DNA from: Nocardia aobensis NBRC 100429
GTDB lineage: Bacteria; Actinomycetota; Actinomycetes; Mycobacteriales; Mycobacteriaceae
Length of the DNA: 46,134 nucleotides
Assembly (NCBI RefSeq): GCF_000308375.1
Contig: NZ_BAFQ01000050.1
Coordinates: forward strand, 1 to 46,134
Direction of reading: 5' to 3'
In this document: in pieces, positions 1 to 8,923 of the stretch
Layout: each line of letters opens with the position of its first letter
Position numbering within the stretch: the first letter of the stretch is position 1
Translations under genes and position numbers: made by a program
Notes under the pieces: generated by a model
Told to the model about the DNA's origin: nothing
What the model saw: only the letters and a program-made list of their open reading frames with translations
Database searches by the model: none

Positions 1-552
1 AAGAACTCGCTGAGCGGGCTCAAGCTGCGGTCGGAGATGGACCCCCGGGAGGCGGACGTCCTGCGTTCGCTGGTGGGGGCGGTAACCGGACTGCTCACCG
101 ATCGGGCCCGATCCACCCCCGAGGACGATCTCGCGGAGCTGACCGGACTTCGCACCGGCAACAGCGTTCCCCCGGACGATCCGCGACTGGCGCGGCTGCT
201 GCCCGACTTCCATCGCAAGGAACCCGGTTCTCCGGACGCCGACCGCGCCGATCTCAACAGCGCCCTGCGCAGTCTGCACGAACCCGAGATCATCGACGCG
301 AAGGTGGCCGCCGGCACGGTGGTCCTGGAAACCCTGCCCGAGCGCGGCGGCAAGATCGTGCTCACCCCCGAACAGGCCGACGCCTGGCTGAACGCCCTCA
401 ACGACGTGCGGCTGGCGCTGGGCACCGCACTGGGCATCGACGCCGACACGCCCGACCAGCTCGATCCCGATGATCCGCGCGCCCCGCACCTGGACGTCTA
501 CCACTGGCTCACCTGGATGCAGGATTCGCTGCTGCACGCCCTCGCTCCCTGA
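1..552 (+). CDS. DUF2017 family protein (5' end outside window)
   Basis: The reading frame is open from base 1, so the gene begins upstream; the internal ATG at 37 is not the true start. The residues before it (LKLRSEM) match the usual approach to the conserved 'RSEM-P-EA-VLR-L' block of DUF2017 proteins. The visible 183 residues are acidic and Asp/Pro-rich, with a 'GTVVLETLPERGGKIVLT' stretch and a Trp-rich C-terminus. No catalytic motif is known for the family. In M. tuberculosis the homologue Rv1332 lies between clpS and the P1 peptidase gene, and here the peptidase gene also follows. Function is unknown. Confidence 0.8.
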   Translation, partial: KNSLSGLKLRSEMDPREADVLRSLVGAVTGLLTDRARSTPEDDLAELTGLRTGNSVPPDDPRLARLLPDFHRKEPGSPDADRADLNSALRSLHEPEIIDAKVAAGTVVLETLPERGGKIVLTPEQADAWLNALNDVRLALGTALGIDADTPDQLDPDDPRAPHLDVYHWLTWMQDSLLHALAP

Positions 553-594
553 CTCCGCGCGCGCTCGCGCAGGCCCACCTCTGCAGGAGGACAT

Positions 595-1653
595 GTGACT
601 TCGGTGCCGGGACCTCGGGATTCGATCACCGATGTGGCGGGTGTGCTCGTCGGCCACCACCACGAACTCGATCCGGACGCGACGCTCGGCTCCGGCGCCG
701 CGACCGGCTGCACCGTGGTGCGCGTGCCGGGCGGAGCCACCGCGTCGGTCGATGTGCGGGGCGGGGGACCGGGCACCCGTGAGACCGATCTGCTCGATCC
801 CGGACAGACGGTGCGGCAGGTGAACGCGGTGCTGCTCACCGGCGGCAGCGCCTACGGGCTGGCGGCCGCCGACGGGGTGATGCGCCGGCTGGAGGAGGAC
901 GGCGAGGGCATTCCGATGGATCCGGCCGATCCCTCGCGGGTGGTGCCGATCGTTTCCGGCGCGGTGATCTTCGATCTCCCGGTGGGAGCGTGGGGTATCC
1001 GGCCGACCCCGGAATTCGGTTATCGCGCAACGCGATCGGCGAGCGAGACTTTCGAGCGTGGCAGTGTGGGGGCCGGCGTCGGTGCGCGGGCCGGTTCCAT
1101 CAAGGGCGGAATCGGTACGGCCAGTGTGCGTTTCACCGCGGGACCGGCCGCCGGCCACACCGTCGGGGCGCTGGTGGTCGCCAATCCGGTGGGTTCGGTA
1201 TTCGATCCGCGTACCGGCCTGCCGTGGGGTGCGGGTACCGACGGACCGGAGCATTTCGGTCTGGCACCGGCCACCGCCGAAGCCCTGGCCCGTGCCAATG
1301 CGCTGCCGGTGAAGGGGACGGTGCTCAACACCACCATCGGTGTCGTCGCCACCGATGCCGCGCTGGATCCGGCGGGCTGTCGCCGGCTCGCGGTCACCGC
1401 GCACGACGGGCTGGCTCGGGCGATCCGGCCCGCCCATTCCCCGCTCGACGGCGACACGCTGTTCGCGCTGGCCACCGGCACGATCACCGCGGAGTCGAAT
1501 ATTCCACTGCCACCCGCGTTTCCGGCGGATCTGTTGCTGCTCGACGAACTGTGCACCGCGGCCGCGGTCTGTGTGGAGCGGGCGATCGTGGACGCGATCC
1601 TGCGGGCGAACCCGGTGGCCGGCATCCCGACCTACCGCGAGTTGTTCGGCTGA
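595..1653 (+). CDS. P1 family peptidase (DmpA/S58-type, Rv1333-like)
   Basis: This 352-residue protein belongs to the N-terminal-nucleophile DmpA family, which matures by self-cleavage and acts as aminopeptidases or amidases. The N-terminus (ITDVAGVLVGHH) and the Gly-rich block GGSAYGLAAADGV are typical. The conserved LNTTIGVVATDA motif places the expected autocleavage between Asn245 and Thr246, making Thr246 the nucleophile. It starts at GTG 595, eight bases after a GGAGG. The start of the family fold follows directly, so no signal peptide is needed. It lies between the DUF2017 gene and mec as in mycobacteria. The natural substrate is unknown. Confidence 0.88.
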   Translation: MTSVPGPRDSITDVAGVLVGHHHELDPDATLGSGAATGCTVVRVPGGATASVDVRGGGPGTRETDLLDPGQTVRQVNAVLLTGGSAYGLAAADGVMRRLEEDGEGIPMDPADPSRVVPIVSGAVIFDLPVGAWGIRPTPEFGYRATRSASETFERGSVGAGVGARAGSIKGGIGTASVRFTAGPAAGHTVGALVVANPVGSVFDPRTGLPWGAGTDGPEHFGLAPATAEALARANALPVKGTVLNTTIGVVATDAALDPAGCRRLAVTAHDGLARAIRPAHSPLDGDTLFALATGTITAESNIPLPPAFPADLLLLDELCTAAAVCVERAIVDAILRANPVAGIPTYRELFG

Positions 1654-1816
1654 GCCCCGGCCTGCCCCGATCGAGGCATTCCGTGCCGTGTGATGCGCTA
1701 TATCAGGCCCGCCCGTGCGGTGGGTGGGAATAGCCGAATATCCTCGGCCGTTGACGGCAGCGATACGACCCGCGCGGGCCGGGCGCGTCGCGGGCGTGAG
1801 CGGAAGGATTCGAACT

Positions 1817-2239
1817 GTGCTGGTGATCAGGGCCGATCTCGTGGATGCGATGGTGGCGCACGCCCGCGCCGATCATCCCGACGAGGCCTGCGGTGTGATC
1901 GCCGGCGCCGAGGGCTCCGACCGCCCCGAGCGTTTCGTGGCCATGGTCAACGCCGAGCGCTCGCCCACCTTCTACCGGTTCGACTCCGGCGAGCAGTTGC
2001 GGGTCTGGCGGGAGATGGACGACCGTGACGAGGAGCCGGTGGTGATCTACCACTCGCACACCGCCACGGAGGCCTATCCCAGCCGGACGGACATCTCGTA
2101 CGCCTCCGAGCCCAACGCCCACTACGTGCTGGTGTCCACCCGCGACCCGCAGGAGCACGAACTGCGCAGCTACCGGATCCTCGACGGTGTGGTCACCGAG
2201 GAACCGGTCAAGATCGTGACCGAGTACCCCCCGGCCTGA
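1817..2239 (+). CDS. mec: CysO-cysteine peptidase Mec (JAMM/M67 metallopeptidase)
   Basis: In the CysO pathway Mec releases cysteine from the CysO-cysteine adduct. The 140-residue protein has the complete JAMM zinc site: Glu23 in DEACGV, then His79, His81, Ser89 and Asp92 in the HSH-x7-SxxD motif. The frame is open back to 1715, but GTG 1817 is preferred: GGAAGG lies 10 bases upstream and the family fold begins at VLVIRADLV. It is directly followed by cysO and cysM. If the unusual CysO tail is real, this enzyme is the obvious candidate to trim it. Confidence 0.9.
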   Translation: MLVIRADLVDAMVAHARADHPDEACGVIAGAEGSDRPERFVAMVNAERSPTFYRFDSGEQLRVWREMDDRDEEPVVIYHSHTATEAYPSRTDISYASEPNAHYVLVSTRDPQEHELRSYRILDGVVTEEPVKIVTEYPPA

Positions 2240-2286
2240 GCCCGACGCGTCCGCGAACCAGGCGACCAGAAGAAACAGGAGCACCC

Positions 2287-3566
<1,280 letters not shown>

Positions 3567-3672
3567 TGCTTCCGGCGGGCCGGTCGTCCCGCGGCCGAGT
3601 GCCGGTCCTGGCCGCAGCGGTACCGTTGAGGGCGAGCGACCGGACGGCCGGTCTCGCGAGGAGGTGATGGCG

Positions 3673-4449
3673 GTGGCCGAGCAGATGGGTCCGTCGTTCG
3701 ACCCGGATCGGATTGCCGCGCTGCGGGCCGAACTGCAGAAGTCCGCGGGAACGCCCGCTGGTTCCGTACCGTCCGGTTCGCAGTTTCCGTCGCCCCGGCC
3801 CACCTCCTCGGCGCCGGCGTCGGCGTCGGAGCCCGGACGTACCGCCGCGCTGAAGTTGTTGTGGCAGCGGGCAATTGCGATGACTCTCACGTTCGTGGCG
3901 TTGTTGTACGCGGTCGAGGGCGTCGACACCGTCTCGCATCACGACCTCGACGGTGCGGGGGTGCGACCCCGGACGGCCGCGGGGCTGGAGGGCATCGTCT
4001 TCGCTCCCGTACTGCACGCGAACTGGGCGCATCTGATCGGCAACACCCTGCCGGTGATCGTGCTGGGCCTGCTGACGCTGCTCACCGGGATCGGTCGCGG
4101 ACTGGCCGCCACCGCGATCGTCTGGGTCGTGGCGGGGGTCGGCACCTGGCTCACCGGGGCGAGTGGTTCGGTGCACATCGGCGCCTCGGTGCTGGTGTTC
4201 GGCTGGCTCACCTATCTGATCTCGCGCGGCCTGTTCACCCGCCACCTGTGGCAGATCCTGGTGGGTGTCGTCGTGGGGTTGGTGTACGGCTCGATTCTGT
4301 GGGGTGTGCTGCCCGGCCAGGCCGGAATCTCTTGGCAAGGACATCTTTTCGGTGCGTTGGGTGGACTGCTGGCCGGCTGGGTACTCTCATCGAATGAACG
4401 TCGTCATCGTCGCGAGGAGAGTGCCGGCCGCCTCGCATCGTCGGGGTGA
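3673..4449 (+). CDS. Rhomboid family intramembrane serine protease (Rv1337-like)
   Basis: A cytoplasmic Pro/Ser-rich N-terminus of about 60 residues precedes roughly six membrane helices, typical of a rhomboid. The HANWAHLIGN segment, the HIGAS motif with probable nucleophile Ser172, and GHLFGA with His224 form the expected active site. The residue after the serine is Val rather than the Gly of the common GxSG motif. GTG 3673 is chosen because GAGGAGG (3658-3664) is 8 bases upstream; in-frame starts at 3664 and 3667 overlap or abut that site. In M. tuberculosis murI follows this gene, but here an Rv1339-type gene does. The substrate is unknown. Confidence 0.85.
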   Translation: MAEQMGPSFDPDRIAALRAELQKSAGTPAGSVPSGSQFPSPRPTSSAPASASEPGRTAALKLLWQRAIAMTLTFVALLYAVEGVDTVSHHDLDGAGVRPRTAAGLEGIVFAPVLHANWAHLIGNTLPVIVLGLLTLLTGIGRGLAATAIVWVVAGVGTWLTGASGSVHIGASVLVFGWLTYLISRGLFTRHLWQILVGVVVGLVYGSILWGVLPGQAGISWQGHLFGALGGLLAGWVLSSNERRHRREESAGRLASSG

Positions 4450-4518
4450 CTGCGGCACTCGGCCGGCGATTTGGGGGATCCCCAGTTGAGTGAGAATGCA
4501 GCGTGGCAGCATGGGGGA

Positions 4519-5283
4519 ATGCGACTCACCGTCCTCGGGTGTTCGGGCAGTGTGTCCGGCCCGGATTCCCCTGCGTCGGGCTATTTGCTGACCGGTCCGG
4601 ATATGACCCCCACCGTGATCGATTTCGGTCCCGGCGTGCTGGGCGCGTTGCAGCGCTACCTGGACCCTGGCGAGGTCGACATCTTCCTCACCCATCTGCA
4701 CGCCGATCACTGCCTGGACCTGCCCGGATTGCTGGTGTGGCGGCGATATCACCCGAACCCGCCGACGGGGAAGGCCATCGTGCAGGGTCCCTCGGATTCG
4801 GCGCTGCGGATCGGTAACGCCTCGGCCGAGATCGGCGGCGAATGCGACGACTGGTCCGACGTGATCGATATGCGCCCCTGGCAGGAGGGCGCCGAGGTGC
4901 GTTTCGGTCCCGGCCATACGGTGGTCGCCCGCCGGATGTACCACCCGCCGGAGTCCTACGGCCTGCGCATCACCACCGCCGCCGGCCGCACCCTGGTCTA
5001 CACCGGTGATACCGCCTTGTGCCCCGCGGTGTTCGAACTCGCGGAGGGCGCCGACGTGCTGCTCTCGGAGGCCTCGTGGACCCACGATCCGGCCAATCGC
5101 CCACCGGGCATTCACCTTTCGGGTACCGAGGCCGGAATGATCGCCGCCCGTGCGGGTGTCGGCGAACTGCTGCTCACCCACATTCCGCCGTGGACCTCGC
5201 GCGAGGACGTCATCGCGGAGGCCAAGGAGCAGTTCAGCGGTCCCGTGCACGCGGTCTCGCCGGGTGAGGTCATCGAAATCTGA
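4519..5283 (+). CDS. Metallo-beta-lactamase-fold phosphodiesterase (Rv1339-like)
   Basis: The 254-residue protein begins with RLTVLGCSGSVSGPDSPASGYLL and has the metal-binding HLHADH motif. A later YTGDTA segment and a C-terminal LLTHIPPW complete the metal site of the RNase Z/CPD-like metallo-beta-lactamase group. The M. tuberculosis homologue Rv1339 has been reported to hydrolyse cyclic AMP, which is the best functional guess. ATG 4519 is preferred over the open frame to 4471 because a G-rich ribosome site precedes it and the family fold begins there. It lies immediately before rph, as in mycobacteria. Confidence 0.87.
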   Translation: MRLTVLGCSGSVSGPDSPASGYLLTGPDMTPTVIDFGPGVLGALQRYLDPGEVDIFLTHLHADHCLDLPGLLVWRRYHPNPPTGKAIVQGPSDSALRIGNASAEIGGECDDWSDVIDMRPWQEGAEVRFGPGHTVVARRMYHPPESYGLRITTAAGRTLVYTGDTALCPAVFELAEGADVLLSEASWTHDPANRPPGIHLSGTEAGMIAARAGVGELLLTHIPPWTSREDVIAEAKEQFSGPVHAVSPGEVIEI

Positions 5284-5335
5284 GCACCCACCCCGCCGGG
5301 GCGGAGGCGTCGTACCCATCCCTTAGGCTGGCGTT

Positions 5336-6103
5336 GTGTCTAGACGAGCCGATGGCAGAGCGGACGACGAACTCCGCGAGGTAAGGATCACCCGGGGATT
5401 CACCACGCATCCGGCGGGTTCGGTACTGGTCGAATTCGGTCAGACGCGGGTGATGTGCACCGCGAGCGTCACCGAGGGGGTGCCCCCGTGGCGGCGTGAT
5501 TCCGGATTGGGCTGGCTCACAGCCGAATACGCGATGCTACCGGCCGCCACCCACACCCGCAGCGGGCGCGAGTCGGTGAAGGGCAGGGTCGGCGGGCGCA
5601 CCCAGGAAATCAGCCGTCTGGTCGGCCGGTCGCTGCGGGCGTGCATCGACCTGGCCGCGATCGGCGAGAACACCATCGCCCTCGACTGCGACGTCCTGCA
5701 GGCCGACGGCGGCACCCGCACCGCCGCGATCACCGGCGCCTACGTGGCGCTGTCGGACGCGATCACCTACCTGGGCGCCGCCGGCCGCCTGGCCGACCCG
5801 CAGCCGATCTCGTGCATGATCGCCGCGGTCAGCGTCGGCGTGGTCGACGGGCGGGTGCGCCTGGACCTGCCGTACGAGGAGGATTCGCGCGCCGAGGTCG
5901 ATATGAACGTGGTCGCGACCGACACCGGCACCCTGGTCGAGATCCAGGGCACCGGCGAGGGCGCCACCTTCCCGCGCTCCACCCTGGACAAGCTGCTGGA
6001 TTCGGCACTGGCCGGCTGCGAGCAGCTGTTCGAGGTGCAGAAGCAGGCGCTCGCGCTGCCGTATCCGGGGCAGCTGCCCGAGCCGGGCGAGAAGAGGAAG
6101 TAA
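5336..6103 (+). CDS. rph: Ribonuclease PH
   Basis: RNase PH trims the 3' ends of tRNA precursors by phosphorolysis. The 255-residue protein starts at GTG 5336 with [13 protein letters not shown] (the RxDGR motif), followed by [14 protein letters not shown] and the [17 protein letters not shown] phosphate-binding region. The core block [20 protein letters not shown] is intact. Length is normal for the family. Its TAA stop overlaps the ATG of rdgB (TAATG), so the two genes are translationally coupled. Confidence 0.96.
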   Translation: MSRRADGRADDELREVRITRGFTTHPAGSVLVEFGQTRVMCTASVTEGVPPWRRDSGLGWLTAEYAMLPAATHTRSGRESVKGRVGGRTQEISRLVGRSLRACIDLAAIGENTIALDCDVLQADGGTRTAAITGAYVALSDAITYLGAAGRLADPQPISCMIAAVSVGVVDGRVRLDLPYEEDSRAEVDMNVVATDTGTLVEIQGTGEGATFPRSTLDKLLDSALAGCEQLFEVQKQALALPYPGQLPEPGEKRK

Positions 6104-6711
6104 TGGCGCGCCGGGTACTGGTGGCCAGCCGCAACGCCAAGAAGCTCGGCGAATTGCGCCGCATCCTCGACGAGGCGGGAGTCGCGGGTCTCGAGATCGT
6201 CGGCCTGGACGAGGTGCCGCCGTTCCCGGAGGCCCCGGAAACGGGCGCGACCTTCGAGGAGAACGCTCTCGCCAAGGCGCGCGACGGCGCGGCGGCGACC
6301 GGATTGCCTTGTGTGGCAGACGATTCCGGCCTCGCCGTCGACGCCCTCAACGGTATGCCCGGCGTGCTGTCCGCGCGCTGGTCGGGTCGCCACGGTGACG
6401 ATGCGGCGAACAACGACCTGCTGCTCGCCCAGCTGGGTGACGTCCCCGACGACCGCCGCGGCGCCCGCTTCGTCTCGGCCTGCGCCCTGGTCGCCGACGG
6501 CCGCGAGGTCGTCACGATCGGCGAATGGCCGGGCACGATCGCGCGAAAGCCGGTCGGCGACGGCGGTTTCGGCTACGACCCGCTGTTCGTCCCGGACGGC
6601 GGAACGGTCTCGGCGGCCCAGCTCACCCCGGCGGACAAGGACGCCGCATCACACCGCGGCCGGGCCTTGCGCGCCCTGCTACCCGCACTGGCCGACCTGG
6701 CGAAGTCCTGA
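6103..6711 (+). CDS. rdgB: XTP/dITP diphosphatase (non-canonical purine NTP pyrophosphatase)
   Basis: This house-cleaning enzyme hydrolyses dITP, XTP and ITP. The 202-residue protein has the SRNAKK nucleotide-binding motif near the N-terminus, the acidic block ETGATFEENALAKA, ADDSGL, GFGYDPLF and the C-terminal SHRGRAL, all hallmarks of the Ham1/RdgB family. ATG 6103 overlaps the rph stop by one base. This ends the conserved rightward cluster, and the next two genes are convergent. Confidence 0.96.
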   Translation: MARRVLVASRNAKKLGELRRILDEAGVAGLEIVGLDEVPPFPEAPETGATFEENALAKARDGAAATGLPCVADDSGLAVDALNGMPGVLSARWSGRHGDDAANNDLLLAQLGDVPDDRRGARFVSACALVADGREVVTIGEWPGTIARKPVGDGGFGYDPLFVPDGGTVSAAQLTPADKDAASHRGRALRALLPALADLAKS

Positions 6712-6720
6712 AACATGACT

Positions 6721-6748
6721 CCCGCGCAACCCTGACCGCGTGCGCGGG
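6721..6748. terminator. Candidate hairpin between convergent rdgB and DUF3817 genes
   Basis: A perfect 8-bp stem (CCCGCGCA at 6721-6728, TGCGCGGG at 6741-6748) encloses a 12-base loop, starting 9 bases after the rdgB stop. No T-run follows, as is common for actinobacterial terminators. A weaker 6-bp hairpin (GGTGAG/CTCACC, 6784-6806) follows. Its position between convergent genes supports termination, but there is no direct proof. Confidence 0.5.
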
Positions 6749-6866
6749 AATCCGTTCGAACAAATCTCAGTTACGGCTGATTTGGTGAGCACATGGGTAA
6801 CTCACCGGGTACGGGCTGACTGGCTACCGGCCTGACCGCCAGCCGCCAACGCGCGTCTCCCCGCGC

Positions 6867-7283
6867 CTAGGTCTGGCCCAAAACCCCGGAGAGGCGGATT
6901 TGCCGGGTGCGGTAGTGCTCGCAGACGAAGGACAGGAACGGGATGGTGCCGGCCAGGGCGGTGATCACCAGCGTGAGCGGCTTCCACCGCGTCTTGATGC
7001 CCAGGTCGATGGTGAACACCAGGTACAGCATGTAGAAGATGCCGTGGATCTGGCCGACGTAGAAGAGCCAGTGCGGCGCCTTGCTGCTGTCGTCGAGCAG
7101 CAGGTACTTGTACACCATCTCCGCGCACAACAGCAGCAGCCAGACACCGGTGATGTAGGCGAGCACGCGGTAGCGGGTCAGCGCCGAGCGGATGCGGCCG
7201 GTGTCGCGGGCCGCGGGGGCCGGCGTGGCGGCCGGTGCCGGTGTGGTGGTGGCGGCCGGGGTGGTGGGGTGGTCGGCGCTCAA
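6867..7283 (-). CDS. DUF3817 membrane protein (Rv1342c-like)
   Basis: The 138-residue protein has an Ala/Pro/Thr-rich N-terminus of about 30 residues and then three hydrophobic segments (ITGVWLLLLCAEMVYKYLLL, HGIFYMLYLVFTIDLGI, LTLVITALAGTIPFLSFVCE). This is the usual DUF3817 layout. The GQIHGIFYMLY block is characteristic. Its ATG overlaps the stop of the upstream gene by 4 bases (ATGA), so the pair forms an operon. The same pair follows rdgB in M. tuberculosis (Rv1342c-Rv1343c). Function is unknown. Confidence 0.85.
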   Translation of the reverse strand: MSADHPTTPAATTTPAPAATPAPAARDTGRIRSALTRYRVLAYITGVWLLLLCAEMVYKYLLLDDSSKAPHWLFYVGQIHGIFYMLYLVFTIDLGIKTRWKPLTLVITALAGTIPFLSFVCEHYRTRQIRLSGVLGQT

Positions 7284-7762
7284 CCGGCTCTCCTCTCGGT
7301 GTCGGGGCCGTCGAGCCCCACGGCGTGCATCCGCTCGCGCACATCCTGTGCGTGCAGATCGGCAAGATATTTGTTGTATTCGGCCAGCACCGGGTCATCG
7401 TCGCGGGCGGCGGTCGGCCGTTCCGGCAGGATCCCGGCCGGGATCTCGCGCGGGGCAGCCCGTTCGATCCTCCGCCGGGCCGGGGTCGCGGATTCGGCCG
7501 GGCTCGATGGCTCGGTGGTCTCCGGTGCCTCGGTGTGCTGGGCGGCGGTATCGCGCTCGAGTCGCACGAACCGGAAGTAGGCGAAGACCACGAATCCGGC
7601 GAACAGCGGCCATTGCAGCGCGTAGCCGAGGTTCTGCGCGGTTCCGGACGAGGATTCGAACCGTCCCCACTGCCACCAGCCCAGCCCCAGGCAGGCCAGC
7701 GCGGCCACGACCACCAAGATGATCAGAGCCGGGCGACGATGTGGTGCGGACACGCGTACCAC
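7280..7762 (-). CDS. LprD-like membrane protein (Rv1343c-like)
   Basis: Two hydrophobic segments occur, an N-terminal one ending in CLGLGWWQWGRF and a second around PLFAGFVVFAYF, followed by a charged 90-residue tail containing IPAGILPERP. Gene order and the GWWQW motif match mycobacterial LprD. The cysteine in ALACLG could be a weak lipobox, so a lipoprotein is possible but uncertain. Either GTG 7762 or GTG 7753 (MSAPHRRPAL) could be the start; 7753 leaves a more typical basic N-terminus before the first helix. It overlaps the DUF3817 gene by 4 bases. Confidence 0.72.
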   Translation of the reverse strand: MVRVSAPHRRPALIILVVVAALACLGLGWWQWGRFESSSGTAQNLGYALQWPLFAGFVVFAYFRFVRLERDTAAQHTEAPETTEPSSPAESATPARRRIERAAPREIPAGILPERPTAARDDDPVLAEYNKYLADLHAQDVRERMHAVGLDGPDTERRAG

Positions 7763-7817
7763 GGTACCCGGTCTACTACACGGCCCGTAGTGTGAGGTGC
7801 CCGGCGATCACCGCTGG

Positions 7818-8693
7818 TCAGAATTTGTAGGTGACGCCGGTCAGCCGCTCGGATTCCTCCCACAGCCGCCGCTGCAGATCGGTGTTCTTCGACAGCGCGC
7901 TCGACGGCGACGGCCGGACCGGACCGCGCGAACCGAACAGCAGCGTCGGCCCCCAGTAGGTGTTCGGATCGGCGTCCGGCACGGTGGCCGCGAACAGGCT
8001 CGACTCGGCGGCCTTGCGCGGCGAGTGGCCGGCCAGGGCGATGAAGGGTTTGGCGACCTTGTCGAGCGGGGTCTCGGTGCGGGTGAACAGATCGGTGGGC
8101 GAGACACCGGGATGTACGGCGTAGGACCGGATGGCTGATCCCGATTCGGCCAGGCGTCGCTGTAGTTCCCGGGCGAACATCAGATTCGACAACTTCGACT
8201 GGGCGTAGGCGAGGTTGCGCTGGTAGCGGCGGTTCTCGTAGTTGAGGTCGTCGATCCACAGCTTCGGGGTCTGCCGGTGCGCGATGCTGGCGAGGCTGAT
8301 CACCCGGTCGCCGATGCGGTCCAGCAGCAGTCCGGTCAGCGCGAAGTGCCCGAGATGGTTGACCCCCCACTGGGTTTCGAACCCGTCCGCGGTGCGCGAG
8401 AAGGGGATGTTCATCAGTCCCGCGTTGTTGATCAGCACATCGAATTCCCCGGTGCGCTCGGCGAATTCGCGAATCGATGCGAGGTCGGCCAGATCCAGTG
8501 CGGATACCCGGACGTCTCCCTCGATACCCTCGGCGACCTGCTGTGCGGTCGAGGTATTGCGGCAGGCCATGATCACGGTCGCCCCCTTGGCGGCCAGGGC
8601 CCGGGTGGTGTGCTTGCCGATACCGCCGTTGGCCCCGGTGATCACGAACGTGCGTCCGTGCTGCGCCGGGATCTCGCTGGGATTCCACGCCAT
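7818..8693 (-). CDS. Short-chain dehydrogenase/reductase (retinol-dehydrogenase-like)
   Basis: The 291-residue protein has a classical Rossmann start with TGANGGIG, then a DLADLASI acidic block, NNAG, and the catalytic YAQSK (Tyr-x3-Lys). The HPGVSPTDLF segment after the catalytic site is typical of the large RDH/WW-oxidoreductase-like SDR group often labelled protochlorophyllide-reductase-like. The substrate cannot be predicted. It is divergent from the MFS exporter gene, with a 16-bp palindrome in the gap 60 bases before this start. Confidence 0.87.
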   Translation of the reverse strand: MAWNPSEIPAQHGRTFVITGANGGIGKHTTRALAAKGATVIMACRNTSTAQQVAEGIEGDVRVSALDLADLASIREFAERTGEFDVLINNAGLMNIPFSRTADGFETQWGVNHLGHFALTGLLLDRIGDRVISLASIAHRQTPKLWIDDLNYENRRYQRNLAYAQSKLSNLMFARELQRRLAESGSAIRSYAVHPGVSPTDLFTRTETPLDKVAKPFIALAGHSPRKAAESSLFAATVPDADPNTYWGPTLLFGSRGPVRPSPSSALSKNTDLQRRLWEESERLTGVTYKF

Positions 8694-8752
8694 GGTGAGA
8701 CCTCACTGTTTACCGTTGGGGAAGGAGCCTCGTCGCATCCTCACCGCCTGAC

Positions 8753-8768
8753 CTTACTCCAGAGTAAG
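8753..8768. promoter_or_regulatory. Palindromic operator candidate between SDR and MFS genes
   Basis: CTTACTC (8753-8759) and GAGTAAG (8762-8768) are perfect inverted copies with a 2-base CA spacer. The site lies 60 bases upstream of the SDR start and 155 upstream of the MFS start. Its size and symmetry suit a TetR-type dimer. No regulator gene adjoins, so the binding protein would be encoded elsewhere. Confidence 0.5.
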
Positions 8769-8923
8769 TTCCGGCGGTAGGGTTGTGTCACAGTGTCCTC
8801 AGGGTATCGATCGTGGTCTCCGCGCACTCGATTTGAGTGCCGGAGATTTGCGGTGTCGGCGAGCGAGCTGGCCTATTGCCGTGTTGCGCCGACCGAATCG
8901 GGCTCAGGGCACATACTGAGCTA

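Noticed and set aside
8695..8706. GTGAG/CTCAC inverted repeat next to the SDR start as a translational hairpin
   Set aside because: Only two bases separate the arms, so the RNA would form at most a 4-bp stem with a tetraloop; too weak to claim.
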